Shown: positions 8,638 through 20,318 of the stretch, piece by piece
Position numbering within the stretch: position 1 is the stretch's first letter
How the letters are laid out: each line of letters opens with the position of its first letter
Assembly (NCBI GenBank): GCA_028873695.1
Contig: JAPPNU010000039.1
Span: 1-33,012 of the forward strand
Length of the DNA: 33,012 bases
Direction: 5' to 3'
Origin: Gemmatimonadota bacterium
GTDB taxonomy: Bacteria; Latescibacterota; UBA2968; GCA-2709665
The notes under the pieces: model-generated
Databases searched by the model: none
Seen by the model: the letters and a program-made list of their open reading frames with translations, nothing else
Told to the model about the DNA's origin: nothing
Translations under genes and position numbers: made by a program

Positions 8638-8740
8638 GGTCCGATATCTGGTTTTCGTCCGTATCCCGGGCCGGATATCTCAGTGGAAACCGCGTTTCGG
8701 GTATACATTTCAACGCACAATCAGGAGTATGGATTCCAGC

Positions 8741-10048
8741 ATGCCCAACCACCGACCCATCGGTATCGGTCTTATCGGCCTGGGCGTCGTGGGCGCCGGC
8801 GTCGTTCGCATTCTCAGACAGCGCGCAGATTACTTCAGTTCTATTCGCGGTGTGAAGTTCGACCTGAGGCGGATCGCCGTGAAAGACGTCTCCAAATCGC
8901 GCGAAAGCGACCTGCCCGTTGAAATACTCACAGCCAACGCGGAAGAGGTGGTTGACGATCCCGATATCCAGATCGTTGTGGAGGTGATGGGAGGGCTCGA
9001 CCCCGCCGCAGAGCTCTGCATGAAGGCGCTCGAGAACGGCAAAGACCTGGCCACCGCCAACAAGGCCCTGCTGGCTGAACACGGCAACACCCTGTTCAGC
9101 GCCGCGGCGCGCAATGGCTTAAGCATCGGCTATGAGGCCAGCGTATGCGGCGGCATACCCATTATCCGATCACTCACGGACGGCCTGGCCGCGAACAGGA
9201 TTCAGTCCATCTACGGAATCCTCAACGGAACCACCAACTACATCCTGACCAGGATGGCGGATGACGGCGGTGATTTTCATGCCATGCTCCGCAAAGCCCA
9301 GGAAAAGGGATTTGCCGAAGCGGATCCGACAATGGATATCGACGGCACGGACGTCGCTCAGAAACTCGCCGTTTTGTGCCGGATCGCCTTCCGGGTCAAC
9401 CTGGATCCCTCGCAGATTCTGAAAGAGGGAATCTCACACGTTTCCCCCCTGGATATAGACTTCGCCAGGGAACTTGGATATACGATCAAGCTCCTTGCCA
9501 TTGCAAAAGCGAATCATGACCGGATCGAAGCGCGCGTCCACCCCGTCCTGGTGCCCTCCGCCGCACTGCTGGCAAATATCAAGGATGAATTCAACGCGGT
9601 GGAGATCGTGGGGAATGCCGCCGGGCCTCAGGTACTCTACGGCAGGGGCGCAGGGCAGATGCCCACGGCCAGCGCCGTGGTATCCGATCTGCTGGACCTG
9701 GCCGAACGCCGTCTGACCGGTCGGGCCGCGGGCCGTGCGGCTCTCGCCGATCTGCCGCTGGCAGAGGCAATTCCACCCGAAGAGGTCGAAACCAGCTTTT
9801 ACTGCCGGTTTACCGTATACGATCAACCCGGCGTACTCGCACGGATCGCGCGCATCTTTTCAGAGCAGAAAATCAGCATCGCGACCGTAATCCAGCACGG
9901 CCGGTCCGAAACCGAGCAGGGTACCGTGCCGCTTATCATGACCACGCACGAGGCCCGGGAAGCCAGCATGCGCACGGCGGTCCGGCAGATCGATCGACTC
10001 TCCGTAATCACCGAACCGTCGCAGATCCTTCGCATCGAAGCGCTGTAG
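8741..10048 (+). CDS. hom: Homoserine dehydrogenase with C-terminal ACT domain
   Basis: 435 aa, the normal length of the monofunctional bacterial enzyme that reduces aspartate semialdehyde to homoserine with NAD(P)H, on the way to threonine and methionine. The N-terminal dinucleotide fold has GLIGLGVVGAGVV. The catalytic domain has NGTTNYILTRM and EADPTMDIDGTDVAQKLAVL, the conserved substrate-binding signature. The C-terminal ACT domain (YDQPGVLARIARIFSEQKIS) probably senses threonine. Two starts are possible: ATG 8729 lies too close to GGAG, while ATG 8741 is 13 nt from it; the latter is chosen with low certainty. The gene converges with gyrA, with only 46 bp between the stop codons, and that gap is occupied by REP-like copy B. 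Confidence 0.93.
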   Translation: MPNHRPIGIGLIGLGVVGAGVVRILRQRADYFSSIRGVKFDLRRIAVKDVSKSRESDLPVEILTANAEEVVDDPDIQIVVEVMGGLDPAAELCMKALENGKDLATANKALLAEHGNTLFSAAARNGLSIGYEASVCGGIPIIRSLTDGLAANRIQSIYGILNGTTNYILTRMADDGGDFHAMLRKAQEKGFAEADPTMDIDGTDVAQKLAVLCRIAFRVNLDPSQILKEGISHVSPLDIDFARELGYTIKLLAIAKANHDRIEARVHPVLVPSAALLANIKDEFNAVEIVGNAAGPQVLYGRGAGQMPTASAVVSDLLDLAERRLTGRAAGRAALADLPLAEAIPPEEVETSFYCRFTVYDQPGVLARIARIFSEQKISIATVIQHGRSETEQGTVPLIMTTHEAREASMRTAVRQIDRLSVITEPSQILRIEAL

Positions 10049-10060
10049 CGGCGTTGCTCG

Positions 10061-10097
10061 GCCTCGCCTGCAGAGCGACTTTATCAACGGGCTGCTA
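10061..10097 (-). repeat. REP-like element, copy B, at the gyrA 3' end
   Basis: Read on the minus strand it begins with the gyrA stop as TAGCAGCCCGTTGATAAAG, followed by TCGCTCTGCAGGCGA. The first 35 or so bases nearly match copy C at 20967. Confidence 0.65.
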
Positions 10098-12581
10098 TTG
10101 CACGTCACCGTTGGGGCCGGTTTCCGGCGGAAGCCCTTCCGACCCGTCCCCGTTATTCTGGGAAATCACGCGCGCGACGTCAATCACCTCGTCGTCGTCG
10201 TCGAGATTGATCAGCCGCACGCCCTGCGTATTCCTTCCAATCGAACTGATTTCGTGGATCGGCTGCCGGATCAGAATTCCGTTCAGGGTCACTATCATCA
10301 GTTCATCCTCGTCCTCCACGCCCCTCACCGCCACGACCTTGCCGTTACGATCGGTTGTCCGGATGTTAATCACGCCCTTGCCGCCGCGGCGGGTCAGCCG
10401 GTAATCCGATACCTCCGTCCGCTTGCCGTATCCCTTCGCGGAAACCGTGAGCAGGGTGCTGTCGGCGTCCTGCACCACCACCATACACACCACTTCGTCG
10501 TCGTCGTCCAGAGAAACGCCTCGCACCCCCCGGGCGCCGCGCCCCATATCGCGCACGTCGTGTTCGTGAAACCGTACGGCCTGACCGTTTCGGGTTGCCA
10601 GCACGACTTCCTGTGAACCATTCGTGACTTCGGCGCCGATCAACCGGTCGTCTTCGAGGATGTTCATCGCTATGATTCCGCCGCGCCTGGGCCGGCTGTA
10701 CGCGGGCAGGACCGTTTTTTTCACCAGTCCGTTGCGCGTCACCTTCATCAGATAGCGCCCGTCGTCGAATGCTCTGACCGGTACGATGGCAGCCACCTTG
10801 TGTCCCTTGCCGATCTCGATCAGGTTGACCACCGGACGCCCGCGGGAAACACGTCCGCCTTCGGGTATCTCGTGCACCTTCAACCAGTGACAGTGACCCC
10901 GATCCGTCAGAAACAGAATGTAGCTGTGGGTGGAGGCGATGAAGAGGTGTTCCACGAAATCCTCTTCCTTGGTCCGCATCCCCGTCACCCCGCGCCCGCC
11001 CCTGCGCTGCTGCCGGTAGGTGTCCACCGGAATTCGCTTGATATATCCCTGATGAGATATCGTGATGACCATATCCTCGTCGGCGATCAGGTCTTCGATA
11101 TTGAACTCCGACGCGGACAATTCGATGCTGGACCGCCGTTCGTCCCCGTACTTCGCTTCTACTTCGGCCAGTTCGGATCTTACAAGCGCCATTCGCTCCT
11201 GCCTGCTGTCCAGGATCGACTTGAGCCGTGCGATCTCCTCGACCAGCGCCTCGTATTCTTCCTCGATCTTGCGGTGTTCGAGTCCCGTCAGCCGCTGTAT
11301 GGTCATCGTCAATACGGCCTGTGCCTGCCTCTCGGACAGGGACAAACGTTCCATCAGGACGGAGCGGGCGGCATCCGGATCGGCTGCCCCCCGGACGATT
11401 CGAATGACTTCCTCTATCGCATCCAGCGCAATTCTCAATCCTTCCAGGATATGCGCGCGGTCCTGCGCCACCTGAAGCTCGTACGACGTGCGCCGTACAA
11501 CCACGTCGTGCCGGTGATCGATGTAGTGCTGCAGCACCTGTTTGAGATTCAGCTGCCTTGGTTGCCTGTCCACCAGCGCGATCATATTTGCGCCGAACGT
11601 GCTTTCCAGCTGGGTATGTTTGTACAGCTGGTTCAGGACCACCTCGCTGTAGGCGTCCTGCTTCAGTTCCACAACAACCCGCATCCCCTTGCGGTCGGAC
11701 TCGTCCCGGATATTCGATATCCCTTCGACCCGCTTCTCCCTGACCAGGTCGGCCATCTTTTCCAGCAGCGCGGCCTTGGCTACCATAAAGGGTATTTCAG
11801 TGATGACGATGTTCTCGCGTCCGTTCTTCAAGGTCTCCACGGCCGCTGTCGCCCTCACCCGGATCAACCCGCGGCCGGTACGGTAGGCATCCAGCACGCC
11901 GCTCATCCCGTAAATCACGCCGCCGGTGGGAAAGTCCGGACCCTTGATGTATTCCATGAGATCCAGGACTTCCAGGTCGGGATTTTCGATCAGCGCCACC
12001 AGTCCGGCGACGACTTCGCGGAGGTTGTGCGGCGGAATCGCCGTCGCCATCGTCACGGCGATACCCACGGCGCCGTTACAGAGCATATTCGGAAAACGTG
12101 ACGGCAGGACAGCGGGTTCTTCGAGCCTCTCATCGTAATTCGGGTTGAAATCCACCGTGTCCTTGTCGAGGTCCTGTAACATCTCGCTGCCCACGCCGGC
12201 CATCCTTGCCTCGGTATACCGCATGGCAGCCGGCGGATACCCGTCAATCGAGCCGAAATTGCCCTGCCCGTCCACCAGCGGATAGCGCAGCTTGAAGTCC
12301 TGCGCCAGGTTGACCAGCGTGGGGTAGACGATTTCCTCGCCGTGAGGGTGGTAATTCCCCGACGTATGCCCGGCGATGTTTGCGCACTTCCTGTGCTGTC
12401 GCGTGGGCCCCAGGCCCAGATCGTTCATTGCAATGAGGATGCGCCGCTGCGAGGGCTTGAGTCCGTCACGCACGTCCGGCAACGCACGATTCACCAGCGT
12501 ACTCATGGAATAGTCCAGCATCGACTTCTTCAGTTCATCGCCGATGTCCATCGGGACGATCCGCTGCCGAGCGCTCATCAT
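10095..12581 (-). CDS. gyrA: DNA gyrase subunit A
   Basis: 828 aa. The cytoplasmic GyrA2GyrB2 enzyme introduces negative supercoils using ATP. The catalytic tyrosine is Tyr122 in AAMRYTEARM, next to Arg121. The C-terminal beta-pinwheel begins with the GyrA box QRRGGRG, which separates gyrase from topoisomerase IV. The quinolone region reads HPHGEEIVYP: the positions equal to E. coli Ser83 and Asp87 are Glu83 and Pro87. The start is the first of two tandem ATGs, 9 nt after GGGAG. It follows gyrB by 71 nt and is probably cotranscribed. The short acidic tail after the last blade (ending PNGDVQ) is unremarkable. The stop codon belongs to a REP-like element. Confidence 0.97.
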   Translation of the reverse strand: MMSARQRIVPMDIGDELKKSMLDYSMSTLVNRALPDVRDGLKPSQRRILIAMNDLGLGPTRQHRKCANIAGHTSGNYHPHGEEIVYPTLVNLAQDFKLRYPLVDGQGNFGSIDGYPPAAMRYTEARMAGVGSEMLQDLDKDTVDFNPNYDERLEEPAVLPSRFPNMLCNGAVGIAVTMATAIPPHNLREVVAGLVALIENPDLEVLDLMEYIKGPDFPTGGVIYGMSGVLDAYRTGRGLIRVRATAAVETLKNGRENIVITEIPFMVAKAALLEKMADLVREKRVEGISNIRDESDRKGMRVVVELKQDAYSEVVLNQLYKHTQLESTFGANMIALVDRQPRQLNLKQVLQHYIDHRHDVVVRRTSYELQVAQDRAHILEGLRIALDAIEEVIRIVRGAADPDAARSVLMERLSLSERQAQAVLTMTIQRLTGLEHRKIEEEYEALVEEIARLKSILDSRQERMALVRSELAEVEAKYGDERRSSIELSASEFNIEDLIADEDMVITISHQGYIKRIPVDTYRQQRRGGRGVTGMRTKEEDFVEHLFIASTHSYILFLTDRGHCHWLKVHEIPEGGRVSRGRPVVNLIEIGKGHKVAAIVPVRAFDDGRYLMKVTRNGLVKKTVLPAYSRPRRGGIIAMNILEDDRLIGAEVTNGSQEVVLATRNGQAVRFHEHDVRDMGRGARGVRGVSLDDDDEVVCMVVVQDADSTLLTVSAKGYGKRTEVSDYRLTRRGGKGVINIRTTDRNGKVVAVRGVEDEDELMIVTLNGILIRQPIHEISSIGRNTQGVRLINLDDDDEVIDVARVISQNNGDGSEGLPPETGPNGDVQ

Positions 12582-12652
12582 GCTTCGTGTCTCCCGTGTC
12601 TGTTATTTCGGTTCCCGACCCTGCGGGTTGCCGGGGCAGGCGCCATACGCGT

Positions 12653-15068
<2,416 letters not shown>

Positions 15069-15125
15069 ACGAGTCCGGTTACGCCTCTTCGGCGCGCTTC
15101 CATATCCCGTTCGGCACCATGCGCG

Positions 15126-16208
15126 CTAAATCGTCACCAGTTGAAATCCGCGACCCTCGAAATTCATTCCGGGTTCTCGCGCGGCGGTGATGAACACCTG
15201 TCCGAATGACGTCACAAGCTCCATGGCCGCTTCTGAGCGGTGCCGGTCCAGCTCCGCGAAGACGTCGTCCATCAACAGCACCGGGAAACGGCCGGTGTGG
15301 GACTTCAGATACGTGGCCTCGGCAAGTTTCCAGGCCAGCAGAATGCTCTTGAGCTGGCCCTTGGACGCGAATTTGTGTGCGCTTCGGCTGTCCAGCGTGA
15401 AAACCAGGTTGTCCCTGTGCGGGCCGACCAGCGTATAGCCGAGGTCCGCTTCATCCGCCCGCTTTTGATTCAGTTCGGCCTCCAGAATTTCCTGGCCGCG
15501 GTCTCGTTCGTCAGCGCCTACGGGACTTCGGTAGACGGGCTCGATCTGTTCCCTGCCCTGCGAAATCTTTTGATAGAATTCGTGGATTGCGGGCCGCATC
15601 GCATCCAGCGCGTCCAGTCTGTCGCGAATGATCCGCGCGCCAAGTGCGGCCAGTTGGACGTTCCAGGGCGCCAGATGACGGACGTCCGGCGCCCGTCCCT
15701 TAACCTCTCTCAGCAGCCGGTTTCTCTGGGCCAGAACGCGGCGGTACTGATCCAGATCGGACAGATAGGAGGTCTTGCTCTGGGAGACGAGGATGTCCAG
15801 GAGACGGCGACGCTGGGGGGGATCCCGCAAGACCAGGTCCACGTCTTCCGGGAAGAACAGAACGGCGTTAAAAGTGCCGACTAGGCTCGCAAGGCGCGGG
15901 AGCGGGACTGAATCCAGAAGCGCTCTCTTCTTGCCGGCGCGTCGATCGAACGCGATTCGGATTGACCTCGCGCGGTCTTCGCAGGCGACGTCCGCTTCGA
16001 TGACGAAGTATTCCGCCCCCCACCGAACGACGTCCCTGTCTCTTGAGCCGCGACCCGATCTGGCTATCGCAAGAAAATAAACGGCTTCCAGAAGATTCGA
16101 CTTGCCCGCGCCGTTTTCAGCGCAAACCGCGGTCTTCCGGCCCGGAAACTCAAAGTCGACGGCACTGAAATTTCGATAGTTTACAAGCTTGAGCGCCGTA
16201 AGGAACAA
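15126..16208 (-). CDS. recF: DNA replication and repair protein RecF
   Basis: 360 aa, normal length. SMC-like ABC ATPase that helps RecOR load RecA at gaps. Walker A is AENGAGKSN near 31-39 (first Gly replaced by Ala), the signature segment is SKGQLKSILLAWKL, and Walker B is VLLMDDVFAELD. The N-terminus MFLTALKLVNYRNF matches the family start, so the TTG at 16208 is accepted even though its ribosome-binding site is poor (AAGG only 3 nt away). It lies 13 nt after dnaN, consistent with translational coupling. It ends with TAG directly in frame with the downstream dciA frame. Confidence 0.95.
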   Translation of the reverse strand: MFLTALKLVNYRNFSAVDFEFPGRKTAVCAENGAGKSNLLEAVYFLAIARSGRGSRDRDVVRWGAEYFVIEADVACEDRARSIRIAFDRRAGKKRALLDSVPLPRLASLVGTFNAVLFFPEDVDLVLRDPPQRRRLLDILVSQSKTSYLSDLDQYRRVLAQRNRLLREVKGRAPDVRHLAPWNVQLAALGARIIRDRLDALDAMRPAIHEFYQKISQGREQIEPVYRSPVGADERDRGQEILEAELNQKRADEADLGYTLVGPHRDNLVFTLDSRSAHKFASKGQLKSILLAWKLAEATYLKSHTGRFPVLLMDDVFAELDRHRSEAAMELVTSFGQVFITAAREPGMNFEGRGFQLVTI

Positions 16209-16221
16209 AGGCCTTCGCCAA

Positions 16222-17415
16222 TCAGTCGTTTATCCGCAGCGGCATCAGCAGGCACAGATAGTCTTCGCCTTCCGGCTGCTCCGCCGGACGAATGATCCCC
16301 GCGGCCATCGGACCGTCCAACTCGAACAATACCTGCTCGGAATCGATACGTCTGAGAATCTCGAGGAGATAGTTCGAATTATAACCGACCACCATTTCAT
16401 CGCCGCTGTATTCGGCTTCCAGTTCCTCGCGCGCCTCGCCTCCGATCTCCTGGCTCGAGGCCGAGAGCACGACGCGGCCGGTGTTCATTTCCAGACGCAC
16501 CTGGTGGGTCTGCGCGCTTGAAAGGATCGAGACCCGCCGAACGGCAGGCATGAACTGGCCGTTGGGGACGGTCATTCTGGTGGCATTGTCCTGGGGGATC
16601 ACTTGCTCGTAGTCGACGTAGGGTCCTTCGACCAGACGCGAAAACAGACGTATGGCGCCCCCGGCGCCCGTGTCGGAGCCATTGGCCGCCCGCAGATCGA
16701 ACACGAGGTGATTCTGGCCGAACAGCACCCGGCCCAGGCTGCATCCGGCGGAATCCAGCTTCACCAGATGGTTCAGCGCCCGGGTGGGAACGATTGCTTC
16801 GGTTGAGACCTCCTGCGCGTCTGAACGGGAGAGACTTCTGGAATACCGGACCAACCTTGCGCCGTCCGTTGCAACCATGGTCATCCGGCCGCCGCCGACC
16901 TTCCAGAAAACGCCGTTCAGGACAGGTCTGGTTTCGTCTCTGGATACGGCAAAGGACGTTTTCTGAATCATGTCCCGCAACAACAGACCCTCGCCCCCGT
17001 CCTCGGGCGCTTCGGCTTCGAAAGCCATCTCGGGGCCCTCGATTTCGGCGGGCAATTCGGGAAAGTCTTCAGCAGGCGCCGCCATGAGCGCATAGGACCC
17101 TTCCAGCCCCGATCGGTACTCAAGCGTCACGCGCCCGGACGCTTCGGTGAGAACGACGGGGCCCTCCGGCAACTCCCTTACTATTTCGGCGAATTTGCGC
17201 GCCGGAACCGTGGTCGATCCCGGTGTTTCCACGGTACCCGCAAGCATACAGTTGATGGAAATATCGAGATCTGTCGCCGTCAGGCACACTTCTCCGTTTT
17301 CGCCGGTTTCAACGAGTATATTCGACAGGACCGGGAGGGCTGTTTTCGACGGGACGATATCCAGCACCGAGTTGATACCCCAGATGAGCAGATCCTGCTC
17401 AATTACCACCTTCAT
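16222..17415 (-). CDS. dnaN: DNA polymerase III sliding clamp (beta subunit)
   Basis: 397 aa. Dimeric clamp that tethers Pol III and many repair factors to DNA. Recognised by three clamp-fold repeats, the SVLDIVPSKTALPVLSNIL start region, VPARKFAEIVRELP, RPVLNGVFW and the C-terminal LLMPLRIND, where family members end MPMRL. It is slightly longer than E. coli DnaN (366 aa), with acidic/Gly insertions near 133-145 and 250-260. The ATG follows GGGAG by about 9 nt. It has its own consensus promoter in the oriC gap, so it need not depend on dnaA transcription. Confidence 0.97.
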   Translation of the reverse strand: MKVVIEQDLLIWGINSVLDIVPSKTALPVLSNILVETGENGEVCLTATDLDISINCMLAGTVETPGSTTVPARKFAEIVRELPEGPVVLTEASGRVTLEYRSGLEGSYALMAAPAEDFPELPAEIEGPEMAFEAEAPEDGGEGLLLRDMIQKTSFAVSRDETRPVLNGVFWKVGGGRMTMVATDGARLVRYSRSLSRSDAQEVSTEAIVPTRALNHLVKLDSAGCSLGRVLFGQNHLVFDLRAANGSDTGAGGAIRLFSRLVEGPYVDYEQVIPQDNATRMTVPNGQFMPAVRRVSILSSAQTHQVRLEMNTGRVVLSASSQEIGGEAREELEAEYSGDEMVVGYNSNYLLEILRRIDSEQVLFELDGPMAAGIIRPAEQPEGEDYLCLLMPLRIND

Positions 17416-17494
17416 TTTAGGTCTCCCGGGAACACGTGCTTCGACGACGCTGTTCCACCAGAATCCGGTTGAAATTCAGGGAATGAATTCGCAG

Positions 17495-17517
17495 AAAAAA
17501 GCGGCTTGATCGGCCGC
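17495..17517 (-). terminator. Terminator-like hairpin in the dnaN leader
   Basis: On the minus strand GCGGC-N7-GCCGC is followed by six T residues. It lies only about 10 nt after the predicted dnaN transcription start and 80 nt before the start codon, so it could act as an attenuator or 5' stem rather than a gene-end terminator. Confidence 0.5.
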
Positions 17518-17532
17518 ACGTTACTAAAACGT

Positions 17533-17561
17533 AATATACTGATTTTTATCGAATTTGTCAA
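17533..17561 (-). promoter_or_regulatory. Sigma-70-type promoter of dnaN
   Basis: Minus strand TTGACA, 17-nt spacer, TATATT; predicted start near 17526, giving a leader of about 110 nt. Confidence 0.8.
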
Positions 17562-17831
17562 CGATCATTGTCTATTTCGAAGTCCTCCGGAAAGCCTCCT
17601 TTGAAACGCCCGGTAAGGGCACCGCAGCGAACCGGATTTCCACCCAATCCACGTGCCCCCGAAATACCCCGTGACGACGACCGTTTTTCCCTGCCGGCAA
17701 CAGTGGGATCCGGGGTGGATTCGAGGGGGAGCCGGCGCTCCGGGTACACGTTCCGGGGGGCCGACGCACGGACCCGTCCGTCCGGAAAACGCATCATCAC
17801 TCAACCGGCTGCGTTTCTTCACAATCAGCGA

Positions 17832-18203
17832 TGTGAATAACAATCGCCGATGCCACCGGGATCCTTATCTGTGATACAACCTCAAATGTATATTTTTACG
17901 ATAGATATACGGCTAATTCACTTCGTTATTGCCGGAATCGGGGGATGTGGAAAACTCTCTGAAAAAGTTGTGGAACGAGTCAGGTCCGATGGACTCCCGC
18001 GGCGAACACGTGGACAACCCACTGCATATACACATGTTTTCCATAACGAATCGCCGGTTCAGCCAACGGGTTTTCCTGCGAAAGACCGCCCGAATTCCTC
18101 GTTCTCCACATCCCTCACATCCATGTTGTTATCGTTTCCTGGAATTCATGGAACGGAAAAATAAAAAACGACAGATCCAATGCGGGTTGCTTCTTGTGGA
18201 TAT
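17832..18203. other. Probable replication origin (oriC) between dnaA and dnaN
   Basis: DnaA-box-like sites (consensus TTWTNCACA): 17832-17840 minus, TTATTCACA (perfect); 17946-17954 minus, TTTTCCACA (match); 18026-18034 plus, ATATACACA; 18102-18110 plus, TTCTCCACA; 18195-18203 minus, ATATCCACA (one mismatch each); weaker GTGGA-containing sites at 17969 and 18010. An AT-rich stretch at about 17880-17935 (TGTATATTTTTACGATAGAT and following) is a candidate unwinding element. No plausible gene lies between dnaN and dnaA. The GC-rich 17562-17831 segment shows nothing recognisable apart from the dnaN promoter at its edge. Confidence 0.75.
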
Positions 18204-18222
18204 CTTCACGTATAGCCAAAGA

Positions 18223-18253
18223 AAAGACCGATTCAGAATATGAACCGGTCTTT
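18223..18253. terminator. Bidirectional terminator downstream of dnaA
   Basis: AAAGACCG pairs with CGGTCTTT, with a further 3 bp after one mismatch and an AT-rich loop. On the minus strand the arm runs into TTTTCTTT. It lies about 175 nt past the dnaA stop and would keep dnaA transcription out of oriC. Confidence 0.75.
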
Positions 18254-18428
18254 CCGTGCGCGACGCCTGTAAAGGTACGCGTGCTGTCGCTGTCGCTCGT
18301 GTCCTGCAGGCAGGCCGTTCGGCTTTGGTCAAACCCGCCCTGTAGACAAATATGGTCGGGTATTCACGCCCCGGACGCCGCTTCTTCGCTCGCCCACGGG
18401 AACGGACCGATATTTTTTTTTCAGCTTC

Positions 18429-19838
18429 TCAGGCCGAGGCAACCTGCTGAACCCGGTTCTGGATCCGGCTGACAAGAACCTGGAAATCCGCATCGGTTGA
18501 AAGCCTGGCAGCGATGTTCTTGCACGCGTGAATAACCGTTGCATGATCCCGATTTCCGAATTCAGTGCCGATTGACTTAAGCGGCGCCTGTGTAAGCCTT
18601 CTGCAGAGGTACATGCAGATATGTCGTGCCGTTGCGATTTCCTGCCTGCGGGTGGCGCCGGTCAACAGTTCCACGGAGATGTTGAAGTAACCGGCCGTAC
18701 GCTTCTGAATCTCCCCGATGCTGATCGTGGGCGAAGTGATGGACTTCACGCGCCCCAGACTCTTTATGGTATCCCTTGCGATTTCGAGGGAGACCGGCGC
18801 GCGTTTATATATCGAAAACGTTATGAGGTGGGTGAGGGCGCCTTCCAGTTCCCGGATGTTGGAATCTATCTGTTCAGCCATGAAGCGGGCTACTTCACGG
18901 GGTATCCGGACGCCATGATCGCCGGCTTTGTGATTGATGATCGCCATTCGGGTTTCCAGGTCCGGACGGTCGATATCCGAGACGAGGCCCCATTGGAATC
19001 TGGAAATCAGCCGGTCTTCGAATCCTTTAAGTGTTGACGGCGGACGGTCGGAACTCAGGACGATCTGTTTGTTCAGCTGATACAACGTGTTGAACGTGTG
19101 AATGAGTTCGCGCTGGCATGCCTCGGTCTTCACGTAGAACTGAATGTCGTCAATCAGCAGAATGTCGGCGTTTCGATAAATCTCGACGTAGGCGGACGTA
19201 TCCTGTTTCCGGATGGCTTTCAGATAGTCGGTGAAGAACTTCTCGGCAGATATATAAACGACGCGGCTGGCGGTGCCGTTGCGTACGCAATAGTCGGCGA
19301 TCGCCTGCAGCAGGTGCGTTTTCCCAAGGCCCACGCCACTGTAGATGACCAGAGGATTGTAGGACGTCGCGCCGGGCGACTCCGCGACGGCTTTCGCCGC
19401 CGTAAAGGAGAATTGATTGCTCTCGCCGACGATGAAATCCTCGAACCTGTATCGGGGATTCAGGGGAAATACGGCTTCGGAAACGGGTGGCGGAACGTCC
19501 TGTTTTTCCGGGAGCGCGGGCGCTCGCGAGGGAGCGGATGCGTCAGTTGTTGAGAAGTCCAGTGGCGCCCCCGCGGAAACAGGGGCGTTTTTCCTGACGG
19601 AGAACCTGATCTCCGGCGACCAGGAAGTGATCTCTTCTATAGTGGACCGGATAAGATCAACCCAGTGTTCCTCCAGCCAGTCGACGAAAAAGGACGTTGG
19701 CACCTCGATTACGGCGAGTCTGTCATCAAGCTGTGATGAGGACGTCTGGGCGAACCATGTCCCGTAGGTATTCGCCCCGATCTTCCCTTCTATTTTCCGC
19801 AAACACTGGTCCCAGAGGCCGGAATGTTTGTCAACCAT
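18429..19838 (-). CDS. dnaA: Chromosomal replication initiator DnaA
   Basis: 469 aa from ATG 19838 (a start 6 codons earlier at 19856 is also open; neither has a strong Shine-Dalgarno). Domain I at about 1-80 (LWDQCLRKIEGKIGANTYGTWF), a short domain II linker rich in Pro, Ala and Ser, and AAA+ domain III starting NPRYRFEDFIVGESN with Walker A GVGLGKTH and Walker B LLIDDIQF. Domain IV has the helix-turn-helix with ARHICMYLCRRLT and GNRDHATVIHACKNI; the usual GGRDH signature is GNRDH here. It binds DnaA boxes and opens oriC, which lies just downstream. The leader is long (about 300 nt if the promoter at 20152-20180 is correct) and holds a perfect inverted repeat. Confidence 0.97.
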   Translation of the reverse strand: MVDKHSGLWDQCLRKIEGKIGANTYGTWFAQTSSSQLDDRLAVIEVPTSFFVDWLEEHWVDLIRSTIEEITSWSPEIRFSVRKNAPVSAGAPLDFSTTDASAPSRAPALPEKQDVPPPVSEAVFPLNPRYRFEDFIVGESNQFSFTAAKAVAESPGATSYNPLVIYSGVGLGKTHLLQAIADYCVRNGTASRVVYISAEKFFTDYLKAIRKQDTSAYVEIYRNADILLIDDIQFYVKTEACQRELIHTFNTLYQLNKQIVLSSDRPPSTLKGFEDRLISRFQWGLVSDIDRPDLETRMAIINHKAGDHGVRIPREVARFMAEQIDSNIRELEGALTHLITFSIYKRAPVSLEIARDTIKSLGRVKSITSPTISIGEIQKRTAGYFNISVELLTGATRRQEIATARHICMYLCRRLTQAPLKSIGTEFGNRDHATVIHACKNIAARLSTDADFQVLVSRIQNRVQQVASA

Positions 19839-19995
19839 GGAGACAAAACCGCCCATACGTTAGCGAGGGAACTGAGCCGTCGCCAAACCCGATCGGCTAT
19901 ATATGAGAGAGTTGGCGGGGAAGTACGGCGAGCCCTGCCAGAAGCCAGAAGATCATCTATGGAGGGAGTATTGCAGAAGATACTCTGGGGGGATG

Positions 19996-20024
19996 GAATT
20001 CACCGCAGATGTAGAGGTGAATTC
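19996..20024. promoter_or_regulatory. Perfect inverted repeat in the dnaA leader
   Basis: GAATTCACC-N11-GGTGAATTC, 9-bp perfect arms, about 160 nt upstream of the dnaA start and downstream of the candidate promoter. It could be an operator or an RNA hairpin. No known factor is recognised. The rest of 19857-20150 shows no gene. Confidence 0.5.
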
Positions 20025-20151
20025 GTCACAAGCGGACAATACAAAGCCGTGCCGGCGGCTGACCGGCCACGTCACAAAAATCAATTTCGAGTATAAATAT
20101 GTTGTACGGGGGAGCCGCCGAAGAAACAGCCTCGACGATCAGGATGGGGCC

Positions 20152-20180
20152 AAGCTAAAGAATGGAATCGCAAAAGTCAA
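20152..20180 (-). promoter_or_regulatory. Candidate dnaA promoter
   Basis: Minus strand TTGACT, 17-nt spacer, TAGCTT. The -35 is good and the -10 is weak. The AT-rich segment 20190-20300 lies just upstream. Confidence 0.35.
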
Positions 20181-20318
20181 GACCTTTTTGGCAGATTTTT
20201 CAGCCAGATTTGTGAGAATCAATCGAGCGTGTCGATCTACTGTATATTGAGAAAAATAATGAAATAACACAATATATAGTAGTATTTTTCATGAGCGGAA
20301 GGTTGCCGACAAAATCCC

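Noticed and set aside
17565..17843. Overlapping 65-92 aa ORFs on both strands between the dnaN promoter and oriC
   Set aside because: All frames are open because of high GC; none shows a motif or a ribosome-binding site.
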